A DNA stretch of 40,006 bases from Phenylobacterium sp. (GTDB taxonomy: Bacteria; Pseudomonadota; Alphaproteobacteria; Caulobacterales; Caulobacteraceae), in NCBI RefSeq assembly GCF_030651755.1, contig NZ_JAUSBZ010000015.1:1-40006 (forward strand). The letters run 5' to 3'. Below the pieces are notes generated by a model that was given only the letters and a program-made list of their open reading frames with translations, was not told the DNA's origin and made no database searches. Made by a program: the position numbers and the translations under genes. Of this stretch, positions 1 to 9,034 are shown one piece after another (positions within the stretch are counted from its first letter, which is position 1; every line of letters starts with the position of its first letter).

Positions 1-976
<976 letters not shown>

Positions 977-980
<4 letters not shown>

Positions 981-1378
981 CCCATGATCAAGCTCGGACC
1001 CTGTCTATGACTCTAAAAGCCGCCTTCGAAGCCGAACACGCCCGCCGGGAGGCCGAACGCCTGGCCCGGGAGGCGGCCGAACAGCAGCGGCAGGCGGAGG
1101 ATCTGGCGCGCGCCGAAAACCTCGAAGCGACGCTGGCCCAGGACAGCGATTTCCTGACCAGCCGCGGCGTCGGGCTGGAGCGCCGTCGCTACACGGTCAC
1201 CCTCGATCACGCCGACTATCGGATCGCGGCCTATTTCGAGGACGGCCAGGTAAGCGTGACGGCCTCGGACAAGCGCAACGCCACCACCTCGGCGGCGCCG
1301 CGTAAGCAGCAGTTCGCTGAAAGCGTCGAGGACGCGGTGCTGATCATGGCGCAATTCCTGGCTGACGAGACCCGCTGA
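977..1378 (+). CDS. Unknown 133-residue protein embedded in the suf operon
   Basis: I do not recognise this family. The product has 133 residues. Residues about 10-60 are highly charged and rich in Ala, Glu and Arg, with heptad-like spacing that suggests a long helix or coiled coil. Residues about 60-130 look like a small mixed domain ([19 protein letters not shown]). There is no signal peptide, membrane segment or cysteine, so it is probably cytoplasmic and not itself an Fe-S carrier. The start overlaps the sufB stop by four bases (ATGA) and its stop overlaps the sufC start by one (TGATG). It is therefore almost certainly translated together with SufB and SufC. A role as accessory factor for the SufBCD scaffold is inferred from position only. 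The strict coupling makes a real gene likely. Confidence 0.85.
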
Positions 1379-2124
1379 TGCTGTCGATCAAGAACCTGCA
1401 CGCCCGCGTCGAGGCCGCCGAGATCCTCAAGGGCCTGAGCCTGGAGCTGCCTGCCGGCGAGGTCCACGCGATCATGGGCCCCAACGGCGCCGGCAAGTCG
1501 ACCCTGTCCTATGTGCTGACTGGCCGTCAGGGCTATGAGGTCACGCAAGGGAGCGCCACCCTCGATGGGGAAGACCTGCTCAGCCTGGAGGCCAATGAAC
1601 GCGCCGCCCGGGGCGTCTTCCTGTCGTTTCAATATCCCCTGGAAATCCCCGGCGTGCCGGCCATGACCTTCCTGCGCACAGCCATGAACGCGCAGCGCAA
1701 GGCCCGCGGCGAGCCGGAGATCAGCGCCACCGAGTTCATCAAGCGCGCCCGCGAAGTGGCGGGTCAGCTGAAGATGGACTTCGACATGCTCAAGCGGCCG
1801 CTGAATGTCGGCTTCTCGGGCGGGGAGAAGAAGCGGATGGAAATCTTTCAGATGGCGATGCTTTCACCGCGCCTGTTGATCCTGGATGAGACCGACTCCG
1901 GCCTGGATATCGACGCTCTGAAGATCGTCGCCGATGGGGTCAACGCCTTGCGTAGCCCTGATCGGGCCATGCTGGTCATCACCCATTACCAGCGGCTCCT
2001 GGACTATATCCGACCGGACAGGGTGCACGTGCTGGCCGCCGGCCGCATCGCCGCCACGGGCGGCCCCGAACTGGCTCACGAGCTGGAACGGGAAGGCTAT
2101 GACAAGTATGCGAGGGCCGCTTGA
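1378..2124 (+). CDS. sufC: Fe-S cluster assembly ATPase SufC
   Basis: SufC is the ABC-type ATPase that binds SufB and SufD and drives conformational change of the scaffold during cluster assembly. The 248-residue length is typical. The nucleotide-binding motifs are all visible: Walker A GPNGAGKST near residue 35, the ABC signature SGGEKKR, Walker B LLILDETDSGLD, and the switch histidine in VITHYQRLL. There is no membrane domain, as expected for the soluble Suf ATPase. The ATG overlaps the preceding stop by one base, and the stop overlaps the TTG start of sufD by four (TTGA), consistent with coupled synthesis of the complex. Confidence 0.97.
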   Translation: MLSIKNLHARVEAAEILKGLSLELPAGEVHAIMGPNGAGKSTLSYVLTGRQGYEVTQGSATLDGEDLLSLEANERAARGVFLSFQYPLEIPGVPAMTFLRTAMNAQRKARGEPEISATEFIKRAREVAGQLKMDFDMLKRPLNVGFSGGEKKRMEIFQMAMLSPRLLILDETDSGLDIDALKIVADGVNALRSPDRAMLVITHYQRLLDYIRPDRVHVLAAGRIAATGGPELAHELEREGYDKYARAA

Positions 2125-3161
2125 CCCTTTCACTGGCCCTTGAGGCGCGGGACCTGTCGCAGCTGCCCAGCCGTCGGGACGAGGACTGGCGCTGGACAGA
2201 CCTGCGCGGTCTGATCCGTGAACTGCCGGCGCCGTCCCCTGAGGTGAGCGCAGACGTGGGTCCTGGGCCCTTCGGCGATCTCGGCGAAGCCGTGCTGCTG
2301 GTGGTCAATGGCAAGGTCCGCGGCGATCTCGGCTTGCTGAACCTCGGCGAAGGTGAGGCCCGGGTTGTGCGCCTGCGCTTCGTCTCGGCCACAGCGGCGA
2401 CTGGACATGGGGTGAAGCTCGCCGCCAGGCTCGCGCCCGGCGCGCATCTGACCTTGCTCGAATCCTACGAGGGCCAGGCCGCGGACTATCTGGCCGACGC
2501 CGCCCTGAGCTTCCAGCTGGAGACCGGCGCGCGGCTGGAACGCATCGTCCTGGCCAGCGACGACGCCGAGGGCGTCAGCGTCAGCATCGCCACGGTGGAT
2601 CTCGCCCCTGGCGCCGACTTGGCCCAGACGACGCTCACCGATGGCGCTCGCCGCCAGCGCCTGGAGACCCGGGTGGCGCATCCAGGGCAGGGGGCTGCTG
2701 TTCGCATGGACGGCGCCTATCTTGTCGCCGACCGCCGTCACGCCGACCTGACCACAGCGGTCAATCATGCCGGAACCGACGGGACCACCGATCAACTGGT
2801 CAAGGGGGTGGTGGCCGACCAGGGCCGCGGCGTCTTCCAGGGCCGCATCACGGTCAGCCCGGGGGCGGATCGCACCGACGCGCGGATGGGCCACCACGCC
2901 CTGCTGCTGTCGGACCGGGCCGAGGTCAACGCCAAGCCGGAACTGCTGATCTTCGCCGACGATGTGGCCTGCGCCCACGGCAATACGGTGGGCGCCCTGG
3001 ACGAAGACGCCCTGTTCTACGCCCGGCAGCGCGGCATCCCCGAGGCTGAGGCCCGGGCCATGTTGACCGAGGCCTTCATCGGCGAGGTCATCGACCGGAT
3101 CGTCCATGAGGGCGCTCGCGAGGTCGCCCGCGCCTGGGCCGCTGAACGGCGGGTGGGCTGA
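2121..3161 (+). CDS. sufD: Fe-S cluster assembly scaffold subunit SufD
   Basis: SufD is the SufB paralogue that completes the SufBC2D scaffold. The 346-residue product has the beta-helix core and the conserved C-terminal block: AKPELLIFADDVACAHGNTV carries the histidine (His286) that matches E. coli His360, followed by the LFYARQRGI segment shared with SufB. The N-terminal region contains the typical SRRDEDWRWTDL motif. The only start consistent with the N-terminus is TTG, overlapping the sufC stop as TTGA. This rare start probably depends on ribosomes terminating on sufC. Its stop overlaps the sufS ATG by one base. The product is certain and the start fairly so. Confidence 0.95.
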   Translation: MTLSLALEARDLSQLPSRRDEDWRWTDLRGLIRELPAPSPEVSADVGPGPFGDLGEAVLLVVNGKVRGDLGLLNLGEGEARVVRLRFVSATAATGHGVKLAARLAPGAHLTLLESYEGQAADYLADAALSFQLETGARLERIVLASDDAEGVSVSIATVDLAPGADLAQTTLTDGARRQRLETRVAHPGQGAAVRMDGAYLVADRRHADLTTAVNHAGTDGTTDQLVKGVVADQGRGVFQGRITVSPGADRTDARMGHHALLLSDRAEVNAKPELLIFADDVACAHGNTVGALDEDALFYARQRGIPEAEARAMLTEAFIGEVIDRIVHEGAREVARAWAAERRVG

Positions 3162-4375
3162 TGGCGTTCGACGTCGAGGCGGTCCGCGCCGAATTTCCGA
3201 TCCTGGAGCGGCAGGTGAACGGCCATCCGCTGGTCTATCTGGACTCCGCCGCCTCGGCTCAGAAGCCGCGGGCTGTGATCTCGGCCATGAGCCGGGCGAT
3301 GGAGACGTCCTACGCCAATGTGCATCGGGGTCTGCACACCCTGGCCAACGAGACCACGGAGGCCTTCGAACAGGCCAGGGCCTCTGTGGCGCGGTTCATC
3401 GGCGCCGAAATCCATGAGGTCGTCTTCACCAAGGGCGCCACCGAGGCGATCAACCTGGTGGCGACAGGCCTGGGGAGCACCCTGAAGGCCGGCGACGAGA
3501 TCCTGCTCACCCAGATGGAGCATCACGCCAATATCGTGCCCTGGCACTTCCTGCGTGAGCGGTTGGGCGTCGTCCTGCGCTTTGCGCCAGTCACCGAAGC
3601 CGGTGAGCTCGACCTCACGGCCATGGCGCAGATGATTGGTCCCCGCACACGGATCGTGGCCTTCAGCCACATGTCCAATGTGCTCGGCACCATAAATCCC
3701 GCCGCCGAAATCATCGCCATGGCTCGGGCGGCCGGCGCGCTCACCCTGGTCGATGGCTGTCAGGCGGTCGTGCACCAGGTGGTGGACGTCAAGGCGCTGG
3801 ACGCCGACTTCTATGTCTTCTCCGGCCACAAGCTCTATGGACCGACCGGCATCGGCGTCCTCTACGGCAAGGCCGAGCGTCTGGCTGATCTGCCGCCCTA
3901 TCAGGGGGGCGGGGAAATGATCGCCACCGTGTCCGAGGCGGCCATCACCTACGCCGACTCGCCCCACCGGTTCGAGGCCGGCACTCCGGCCATTCTCGAA
4001 GCCATTGGCCTGGGGGCGGCGATCGAGTGGCTGAACGGTCTCGATCGGGAGGCCATCGCCGCCCATGAGGCGACCCTCTACGCCCGGGTTCTTGACCAGC
4101 TCTCCGGCGCCAACTGGCTGCGGATCATCGGTGAGGCGCCGGGCAAGGGCGCGATCCTCTCCTTCACCATGGAGGGCGCTCACGCCCACGATGTGGCCCA
4201 GATCCTCGACCGCTACGGGGTCGCGGTGCGAGCCGGCGCCCATTGCGCCGAGCCTCTGATGCGCCGGTTTGGGGTGACCTCCAGCGCCCGGGCCTCCTTT
4301 GGCCTCTACAACACCGAGGCGGAGGCTGACGCCTTCGCCGCCGCCCTTTTCAAGACTCAGACCTTTTTCGCGTGA
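3161..4375 (+). CDS. sufS: Cysteine desulfurase SufS (group II)
   Basis: SufS is a pyridoxal-phosphate enzyme that takes sulfur from cysteine as an enzyme-bound persulfide and feeds it to the Suf scaffold. The protein has 404 residues, normal for group II desulfurases. The PLP lysine is in FSGHKLYGPTG (Lys224), the PLP-stacking histidine in MEHHANIVPW, and the catalytic cysteine in GAHCAEPLMRRFG (Cys362). The short active-site loop around the cysteine is the group II (SufS) rather than IscS form. Such enzymes normally need a SufE or SufU partner to accept the sulfur. None is visible in this window, so it must be elsewhere or upstream of sufB. Confidence 0.97.
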   Translation: MAFDVEAVRAEFPILERQVNGHPLVYLDSAASAQKPRAVISAMSRAMETSYANVHRGLHTLANETTEAFEQARASVARFIGAEIHEVVFTKGATEAINLVATGLGSTLKAGDEILLTQMEHHANIVPWHFLRERLGVVLRFAPVTEAGELDLTAMAQMIGPRTRIVAFSHMSNVLGTINPAAEIIAMARAAGALTLVDGCQAVVHQVVDVKALDADFYVFSGHKLYGPTGIGVLYGKAERLADLPPYQGGGEMIATVSEAAITYADSPHRFEAGTPAILEAIGLGAAIEWLNGLDREAIAAHEATLYARVLDQLSGANWLRIIGEAPGKGAILSFTMEGAHAHDVAQILDRYGVAVRAGAHCAEPLMRRFGVTSSARASFGLYNTEAEADAFAAALFKTQTFFA

Positions 4376-4740
4376 ACGCCATGGATGACGCCCCCGCAAC
4401 CACCGCCGCCACCACGGCCCTGTCCCAGGCGGAGCTCGACGCCCTGACCGATCAGCTGATCGACAAGCTCAAGTCGGTCTATGACCCGGAAATCCCGGTC
4501 GACATCTACGAGCTTGGCCTGATCTACAAGGTCGATGTCTCCGACGATAAGGACGTGGCCATCGACATGACCCTGACCGCCCCGGGCTGCCCGGTGGCTG
4601 GGGAAATGCCGGGCTGGGTGCATGATGCGGTCATGGAAATTGGCGACATACGCTCGTGCAAAGTCGATCTGGTTTTCGACCCGCCATGGGACCCATCAAG
4701 GATGTCCGATGAAGCCAAGCTTCAACTCAACATGTTCTGA
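4372..4740 (+). CDS. sufT: SufT-like Fe-S maturation factor (DUF59/MIP18 family)
   Basis: A 122-residue protein of the DUF59 (MIP18) family, often called SufT when it sits in suf operons, where it helps Fe-S protein maturation. After an Ala/Thr-rich N-terminus of about 25 residues, the domain starts at KLKSVYDPEIPVDIYELGLI. It contains the conserved cysteine in TAPGCPVAGEMP and ends with the family's LVFDPPWDPSRMSDEAK segment. The start given is a GTG overlapping the sufS stop by four bases (GTGA). An ATG nine bases downstream at 4381 would remove three residues and is an equally reasonable choice. The operon position supports a role in cluster transfer. Confidence 0.9.
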   Translation: MNAMDDAPATTAATTALSQAELDALTDQLIDKLKSVYDPEIPVDIYELGLIYKVDVSDDKDVAIDMTLTAPGCPVAGEMPGWVHDAVMEIGDIRSCKVDLVFDPPWDPSRMSDEAKLQLNMF

Positions 4741-4755
4741 CCCCATATCCTGATC

Positions 4756-5160
4756 ATGGAACAGCTCAACTTGACCCCAACGCCCCGCGTGCGCCGCCCC
4801 CGGCCTCAGGTCGTCTCCCTGACGGAGGCCGCCGCTGATCGGGTGCGCGACATTATGGCCCGGGCGGACAAGCCCTATGCTGGCCTGCGGGTGGGCGTGA
4901 AGAACGGCGGTTGCGCGGGTCAGGAATATGTCCTGGAGTACGCCCAAGCGGCCGACCCCATGGATGAGGTGGTGCAGGACAAGGGCGTGACCATCCTGGT
5001 GGAGCCCAAGGCGGTGCTGTTCCTGATCGGCACTGTGGTCGACTACGAGACCACGGCCCTGTCGTCCAAATTTGTTTTCCGCAATCCGAACGAGACCGAC
5101 GCCTGCGGCTGTGGCGAGAGCGTCACCATCGTGCCGCAGACGGACGACACCGAGGCTTAA
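4756..5160 (+). CDS. sufA: A-type Fe-S carrier protein SufA/IscA
   Basis: This is a HesB/IscA-family A-type carrier that accepts clusters from the SufBCD scaffold and delivers them to apoproteins. The length is 134 residues. The three conserved cysteines are present: one in VKNGGCAGQEYVLEY and two in the C-terminal CGCGES motif. A short basic N-terminal extension (about 25 residues, PRVRRPRPQ) precedes the domain. It lies 15 bases after sufT, ends the suf operon, and converges on the enoyl-CoA hydratase gene with only eight bases between the stops. I see no terminator hairpin there. Confidence 0.94.
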   Translation: MEQLNLTPTPRVRRPRPQVVSLTEAAADRVRDIMARADKPYAGLRVGVKNGGCAGQEYVLEYAQAADPMDEVVQDKGVTILVEPKAVLFLIGTVVDYETTALSSKFVFRNPNETDACGCGESVTIVPQTDDTEA

Positions 5161-5168
5161 GCGCCGCC

Positions 5169-5978
5169 TCAGCGGCCCTGGAACTGGGCTGGCCGCTTCT
5201 GCAGGAAGGCGACGACGCCCTCCCGGGAGTCCTCGGTCAGGCCGGCTTCGCGCTGAACAACCCGCTCGGCGTGCAGCTGCTCGGCCCACTCGGCGTCGAG
5301 GCCGTCCCAGACCAGCTTGCGGATATAGCCCAGGGCCTTGGGCCCGGTGGCCAGGGCCTGGGCCAGAGACATGGCTGTGTCCATGAGTTCTTCGTCAGGC
5401 ACGCAGCGATTGATCAGGCCCCACTCCAGGGCCTTGGCCGCCGGCAGCTTCTCCCCTAGCAGGGTCAGTTCCATGGCTCGGGCCTTGCCCACCAGCCGGC
5501 TGAGCAGGTAGGTCGCCCCGCCGTCCGGCACCAGACCGATCCGGCGGAAGGCCTGCAGGAAATAGCCGCTTTCCCCCGCCACAATCAGATCCCCCATCAG
5601 GGCGAGGGAACAGCCGATGCCCGCCGCCGCGCCGTTCACCGCGGTCACGATCGGGATGGGATAGTCCCGCAGACGGGTGACGAAGGGATTGTAGATGGTC
5701 TCCAGAGCGCTGCCTGAGTCCCGCGCCTGGGCTTGCATCTGATCCTGGGCGGCCGGCGCATCGGCGCGTCCAGTCAGGTTGGCGCCGGAGCAAAAGCCGC
5801 GACCTTCGCCGGTGATGACCACGCAGCGCACGCCGGACTCGGGCTTGGCGAAGCCCGCCATGGCGTCGTCAAGCTCCGCCATGAGGTCGAGGCCCGCCGC
5901 ATTCAGGGTCGAGGGATCAGAGAGGGTGACCACCGCCACGCCCTCGGCGACCGAGGTCTTGATCTTCTTGTAGGTCAT
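5169..5978 (-). CDS. Enoyl-CoA hydratase/isomerase family protein
   Basis: A 269-residue crotonase-family enzyme acting on acyl-CoA thioesters. The two oxyanion-hole segments are visible (GEGRGFCSGANL and NGAAAGIGCSLALMGD). The active-site region reads RRIGLVPDGGATYLLSRLVG, with Asp where hydratases often have a catalytic Glu. This is the pattern I associate with PaaG-like isomerases, for example 1,2-epoxyphenylacetyl-CoA isomerase, so isomerase activity is as likely as hydration. The start ATG has a strong GGAGGAA ribosome site six bases upstream. No other phenylacetate or fatty-acid gene is adjacent, so the substrate cannot be inferred from context. Confidence 0.9.
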   Translation of the reverse strand: MTYKKIKTSVAEGVAVVTLSDPSTLNAAGLDLMAELDDAMAGFAKPESGVRCVVITGEGRGFCSGANLTGRADAPAAQDQMQAQARDSGSALETIYNPFVTRLRDYPIPIVTAVNGAAAGIGCSLALMGDLIVAGESGYFLQAFRRIGLVPDGGATYLLSRLVGKARAMELTLLGEKLPAAKALEWGLINRCVPDEELMDTAMSLAQALATGPKALGYIRKLVWDGLDAEWAEQLHAERVVQREAGLTEDSREGVVAFLQKRPAQFQGR

Positions 5979-6065
5979 GGGAAGTTCCTCCGGCGCGGGT
6001 CAGGCGTGATCCTGGAGGAACCTACGTTGCGTCAGCCAAGGAGGGAATGGGGGCGAACCCGTATC

Positions 6066-7121
6066 TCAGGCGGCGTTGGAGAGGGGATCGGCCATGCTGA
6101 CGCGGTTGCGGCCTCCATGTTTAGAGGCATAGAGCGCAGCATCCGACCGTTCCATGAGGCTGTGCGCTGATTCCCCCGGCTGCCGCTCGGCGAAGCCCGC
6201 CGAGACGGTGATGTTGCCGAGATCCTCGTTGGTCGAGCGCCGCTTCAGCACCCTCGAACCGATTTCCTGGCGGATTTCCTCCAGGGCGATCGAGGCGGCC
6301 TGGCGATCTTCACCGGGGAAGATCACCGCGAATTCTTCCCCGCCATAGCGGGCCGCCAGGCGCGGGGTGGCGCCCACCCGGCCAATGACGCTGGCGACGT
6401 AGCGGATGACCTGATCGCCGGTCTGATGGCCCCAGGTGTCATTAAAGTTTTTGAAGTGATCGATGTCGATGAGGGCCAGGGTCAGGAAGCCGCCGCCTTC
6501 CTCAGCCTCAACACAGGCCCGCTCGAGCTCTTCATCGAAAGCTTTGCGGTTTGCGAGATTGGTCAGGCCGTCGGTGGTCGCCTCGCGGCGGACCTGCTCC
6601 AGATGCTCGCGCAGCCGGGCGACTTCACTGCTGGACTCACTCAGACGTTTTTCCAGGGACTGGTTTTCCAACTGCACCCGTTGGGTCGCACCGGCCAGGG
6701 TCTTCACCGTGGCTTCCAGGCTGGCGACATCCTTCTCAGCGGAGAGGGACTGGCTGGCCGTGGCCAGGGTCAGTCCGTAGGCCATGCTCGATTGCTTGGC
6801 TGAATCGATGGCCGCAGAGACCGAGGCCAGTTCGCGGCTCAACTGATCACCAGTGTCCCGGATCTGTTCGTTCAGCTTGGCCTTGGGCAGATATTGCGCG
6901 GCGAGGCCTTCACTGACGAGGTCGGTGAAGGCGGTCCCAGCCGAGAGCATCCGAGACATTTCCTGGCCCAGGGCGCCCTCGGGATCGGCGAGAAAGTGAA
7001 TCCAGAGCTCGAAATTGACCGTGGTCGGCCAGACGCGATGGCGTTCCATCTCCTCGACGGCCTTTCGGGCCAGCCCAAAGCCCTCTGGGCCCCTGAGCCT
7101 GGTCTCGAGTTCCTGAGACAT
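6066..7121 (-). CDS. dgcB: Diguanylate cyclase, DgcB-like (GGEEF)
   Basis: This protein of 351 residues makes cyclic di-GMP from GTP. Residues about 1-120 form a helical region of unknown fold, followed by a probable coiled coil (about 125-185) and a C-terminal GGDEF domain with active-site signature RYGGEEFAVIF (GGEEF at 260-264). The allosteric inhibition site RxxD expected nine to six residues before GGEEF is missing: the residues there are A-T-P-R. No membrane segment is seen. Architecture and position next to a rhlB-type helicase recall DgcB of Caulobacter crescentus, which promotes holdfast formation and surface attachment; the symbol is assigned on that basis. The ATG was chosen over an upstream TTG at 7208 because AGGGAAG lies eight bases before it. 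Confidence 0.85.
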   Translation of the reverse strand: MSQELETRLRGPEGFGLARKAVEEMERHRVWPTTVNFELWIHFLADPEGALGQEMSRMLSAGTAFTDLVSEGLAAQYLPKAKLNEQIRDTGDQLSRELASVSAAIDSAKQSSMAYGLTLATASQSLSAEKDVASLEATVKTLAGATQRVQLENQSLEKRLSESSSEVARLREHLEQVRREATTDGLTNLANRKAFDEELERACVEAEEGGGFLTLALIDIDHFKNFNDTWGHQTGDQVIRYVASVIGRVGATPRLAARYGGEEFAVIFPGEDRQAASIALEEIRQEIGSRVLKRRSTNEDLGNITVSAGFAERQPGESAHSLMERSDAALYASKHGGRNRVSMADPLSNAA

Positions 7122-7213
7122 TGATCGTCTTCCCTGCCTTCCGCGAGCACCCGGCGGTTCTCGCGGCCCCGCCCCAATCTCCACGGCCACATTACGAACG
7201 AGAGTCAAACGAG

Positions 7214-7231
7214 CCGTTAAAACGATAACGG
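7214..7231 (-). terminator. Small hairpin after the RNA helicase gene
   Basis: CCGTTA and TAACGG form a perfect six-base stem with a six-base loop in the gap between the helicase stop and the cyclase start. No clear T-run follows it on the minus strand. It may be a weak terminator or processing site. It could equally be part of the cyclase promoter region. Confidence 0.25.
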
Positions 7232-7243
7232 GGGTCGCAGAGA

Positions 7244-8869
7244 CTACTCGTCGCGGGTCGGGGTGGGGCGCAGCAGGAAGGCGGGGGTCTCGCCGCCAAA
7301 GCCGCGAACGCCATTGCGAGCGTCGTCAGCCTCGTCGCGGGCCTTGACCCCACGGATCGGCCGCTCAGTCGTGCGGGCGGTCCGGCGAGGGGGCCTATCC
7401 TCTGCGGCGGGCTCAGCAGCGACCGGCTCAGGCGGCGTGGCGACCTCGACGGGCGCCGCGGCGGCCTTCTTCTCCGGCCGGGCGCGTGTGCGGCTCCGGG
7501 TGCGGGGACGATCCTCCGGGGTGACTGTCGGCGTCGCTGTGGCGACCTCGGCGGGCGCAGGCGCGGGCGCCTCAACCTGGGGCGCTGGCGCCGGAGCTTC
7601 CGCGGCCTGGGGCTCGGAGTCCTCGCGAACCGGACGTCGGCCGCGGGTCGGCGTGCGGGACTCCCCACGGCGGCCGCCGTCACGGCTGCTGGAGCTGCGT
7701 CCGCCGCCCCGGCCGCGCTCATCGGTCAGGCTTGCCCAATCGAGGTCCAGCGGCGCCATTTTCGGCGTCTGACCGATCAGCTTCAACACCTTGTCCAGGG
7801 ACTTGGAGTCCGCCGGGGTGACGATCATATAGGTTTCGCCGGTCCGGCCAGCCCGGCCGGTCCGCCCGATGCGGTGGACATAGTCGTCCGCATGGTGAGG
7901 GACGTCGTAATTGAACACATGGCTGACGGCGGGAATGTCCAGACCGCGGGCGGCCACGTCGGAGGCCACCAGCAGCTTCAACTCGCCCTTGCGGAAGCTT
8001 TCCAGCGTCCGGGTCCGCGTGGCTTGATCAAGGTCGCCGTGGATGGGAGAGGCGTCGAAGCCATGGGTCTTGAGCGACTTGGCGACGATGTCGACTTCGG
8101 TCTTGCGATTGCAGAAGACGATGCCGTTCTTGACGTCGGCCCGCTCGGCCAGGGCGCGCAGGGCCGCGCGCTTGGCCTTGGAGTCGGAAACCGGAAGTTC
8201 GGTGATGTACTGAGTGATGGTCTCGGCGGTGGTGGCCGGACGGCTGGCCTCGATCCGGGTGGGATCATTGAGGAACTGCTTGGTCAGCCGGGTGATCTCC
8301 GGCGGCATGGTGGCCGAGAAGAACAGCACCTGACGCTTGGGCGGCGTCATCTTGAAGATGCGCTCGATGTCGGGAATGAACCCCATGTCGAGCATGCGGT
8401 CAGCCTCGTCGACCACCAGCATCTGGACGCCGGTGAGCAGCAGCTTGCCGCGCTCGAAATGGTCGAGAAGACGGCCCGGGGTCGCGATCAGGACGTCGAC
8501 CCCCCGGTCGAGCTTGGATTCCTGGTCGCCGAAAGACACGCCGCCGATCAGCAGGGCCCAGCTGAGCTTGTGATACTTGGCGTACCGCTCAAACGACATG
8601 GAGACCTGGTCGGCCAGTTCCCGGGTCGGCGCAATCACCAGGGCGCGGGGCATCCGCGCCTTGGAGCGGCCCGCCGCTAGGCGGTCGATCATCGGGAGCG
8701 TAAAGGCCGCGGTTTTACCGGTGCCGGTCTGGGCGATGCCCAGGACGTCGCGTCCAGCCAGGGCGACAGGAATCGCCGCCTCCTGAATGGGCGTGGCGGT
8801 GGTGTAGCCGGTTTCGGCTATGGCCTTGAGCGTCGGTTCCGACAGGCCCAGAAAAGCAAATTCAGTCAT
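7244..8869 (-). CDS. rhlB: DEAD-box ATP-dependent RNA helicase (RhlB/RhlE type)
   Basis: A 541-residue DEAD-box helicase that unwinds RNA duplexes, probably in mRNA decay or ribosome assembly. All core motifs are visible: Q motif ATPIQEAAIP, motif I AQTGTGKTAAF, motif Ia PTRELA, motif II VDEADRMLDMGF, motif III SAT, and motif VI HRIGRTGRAGRTG. The two RecA-like domains end near residue 385. A tail of about 155 residues, rich in Arg, Pro, Ala and Glu and probably disordered, follows (GRGGGRSSSSRDGGRR, then PAPAPQVEAPAPAPAEV). In Caulobacter the orthologous neighbour of the diguanylate cyclase is, from memory, RhlB, the helicase of the RNase E degradosome. RhlE is the alternative name. The start ATG follows a good candidate promoter. 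Confidence 0.92.
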   Translation of the reverse strand: MTEFAFLGLSEPTLKAIAETGYTTATPIQEAAIPVALAGRDVLGIAQTGTGKTAAFTLPMIDRLAAGRSKARMPRALVIAPTRELADQVSMSFERYAKYHKLSWALLIGGVSFGDQESKLDRGVDVLIATPGRLLDHFERGKLLLTGVQMLVVDEADRMLDMGFIPDIERIFKMTPPKRQVLFFSATMPPEITRLTKQFLNDPTRIEASRPATTAETITQYITELPVSDSKAKRAALRALAERADVKNGIVFCNRKTEVDIVAKSLKTHGFDASPIHGDLDQATRTRTLESFRKGELKLLVASDVAARGLDIPAVSHVFNYDVPHHADDYVHRIGRTGRAGRTGETYMIVTPADSKSLDKVLKLIGQTPKMAPLDLDWASLTDERGRGGGRSSSSRDGGRRGESRTPTRGRRPVREDSEPQAAEAPAPAPQVEAPAPAPAEVATATPTVTPEDRPRTRSRTRARPEKKAAAAPVEVATPPEPVAAEPAAEDRPPRRTARTTERPIRGVKARDEADDARNGVRGFGGETPAFLLRPTPTRDE

Positions 8870-8948
8870 TCAGCGGCTAATTAAGATCAGCGGACGCGAA
8901 CCTCGCGCCACGGATCGGCAGGCGCGTCGTTATCGAGGCGCGCCGCGG

Positions 8949-8976
8949 AACATAGGCGTAAGCGCTTTCAAGTCAA
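8949..8976 (-). promoter_or_regulatory. Candidate housekeeping promoter of the RNA helicase gene
   Basis: On the minus strand TTGACT (8976-8971) and TATGTT (8954-8949) are separated by 16 bases. The -35 element is close to consensus and the -10 element moderate. Transcription would start near 8942, giving a leader of about 70 bases before the helicase ATG. Long leaders are common for DEAD-box helicase genes that respond to cold. Confidence 0.45.
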
Positions 8977-9034
8977 CGCATGAGACGTGGTGTTGAAGGC
9001 GGGGGCGCCGATTGATGGTCTGGAGCCGCCAGGC

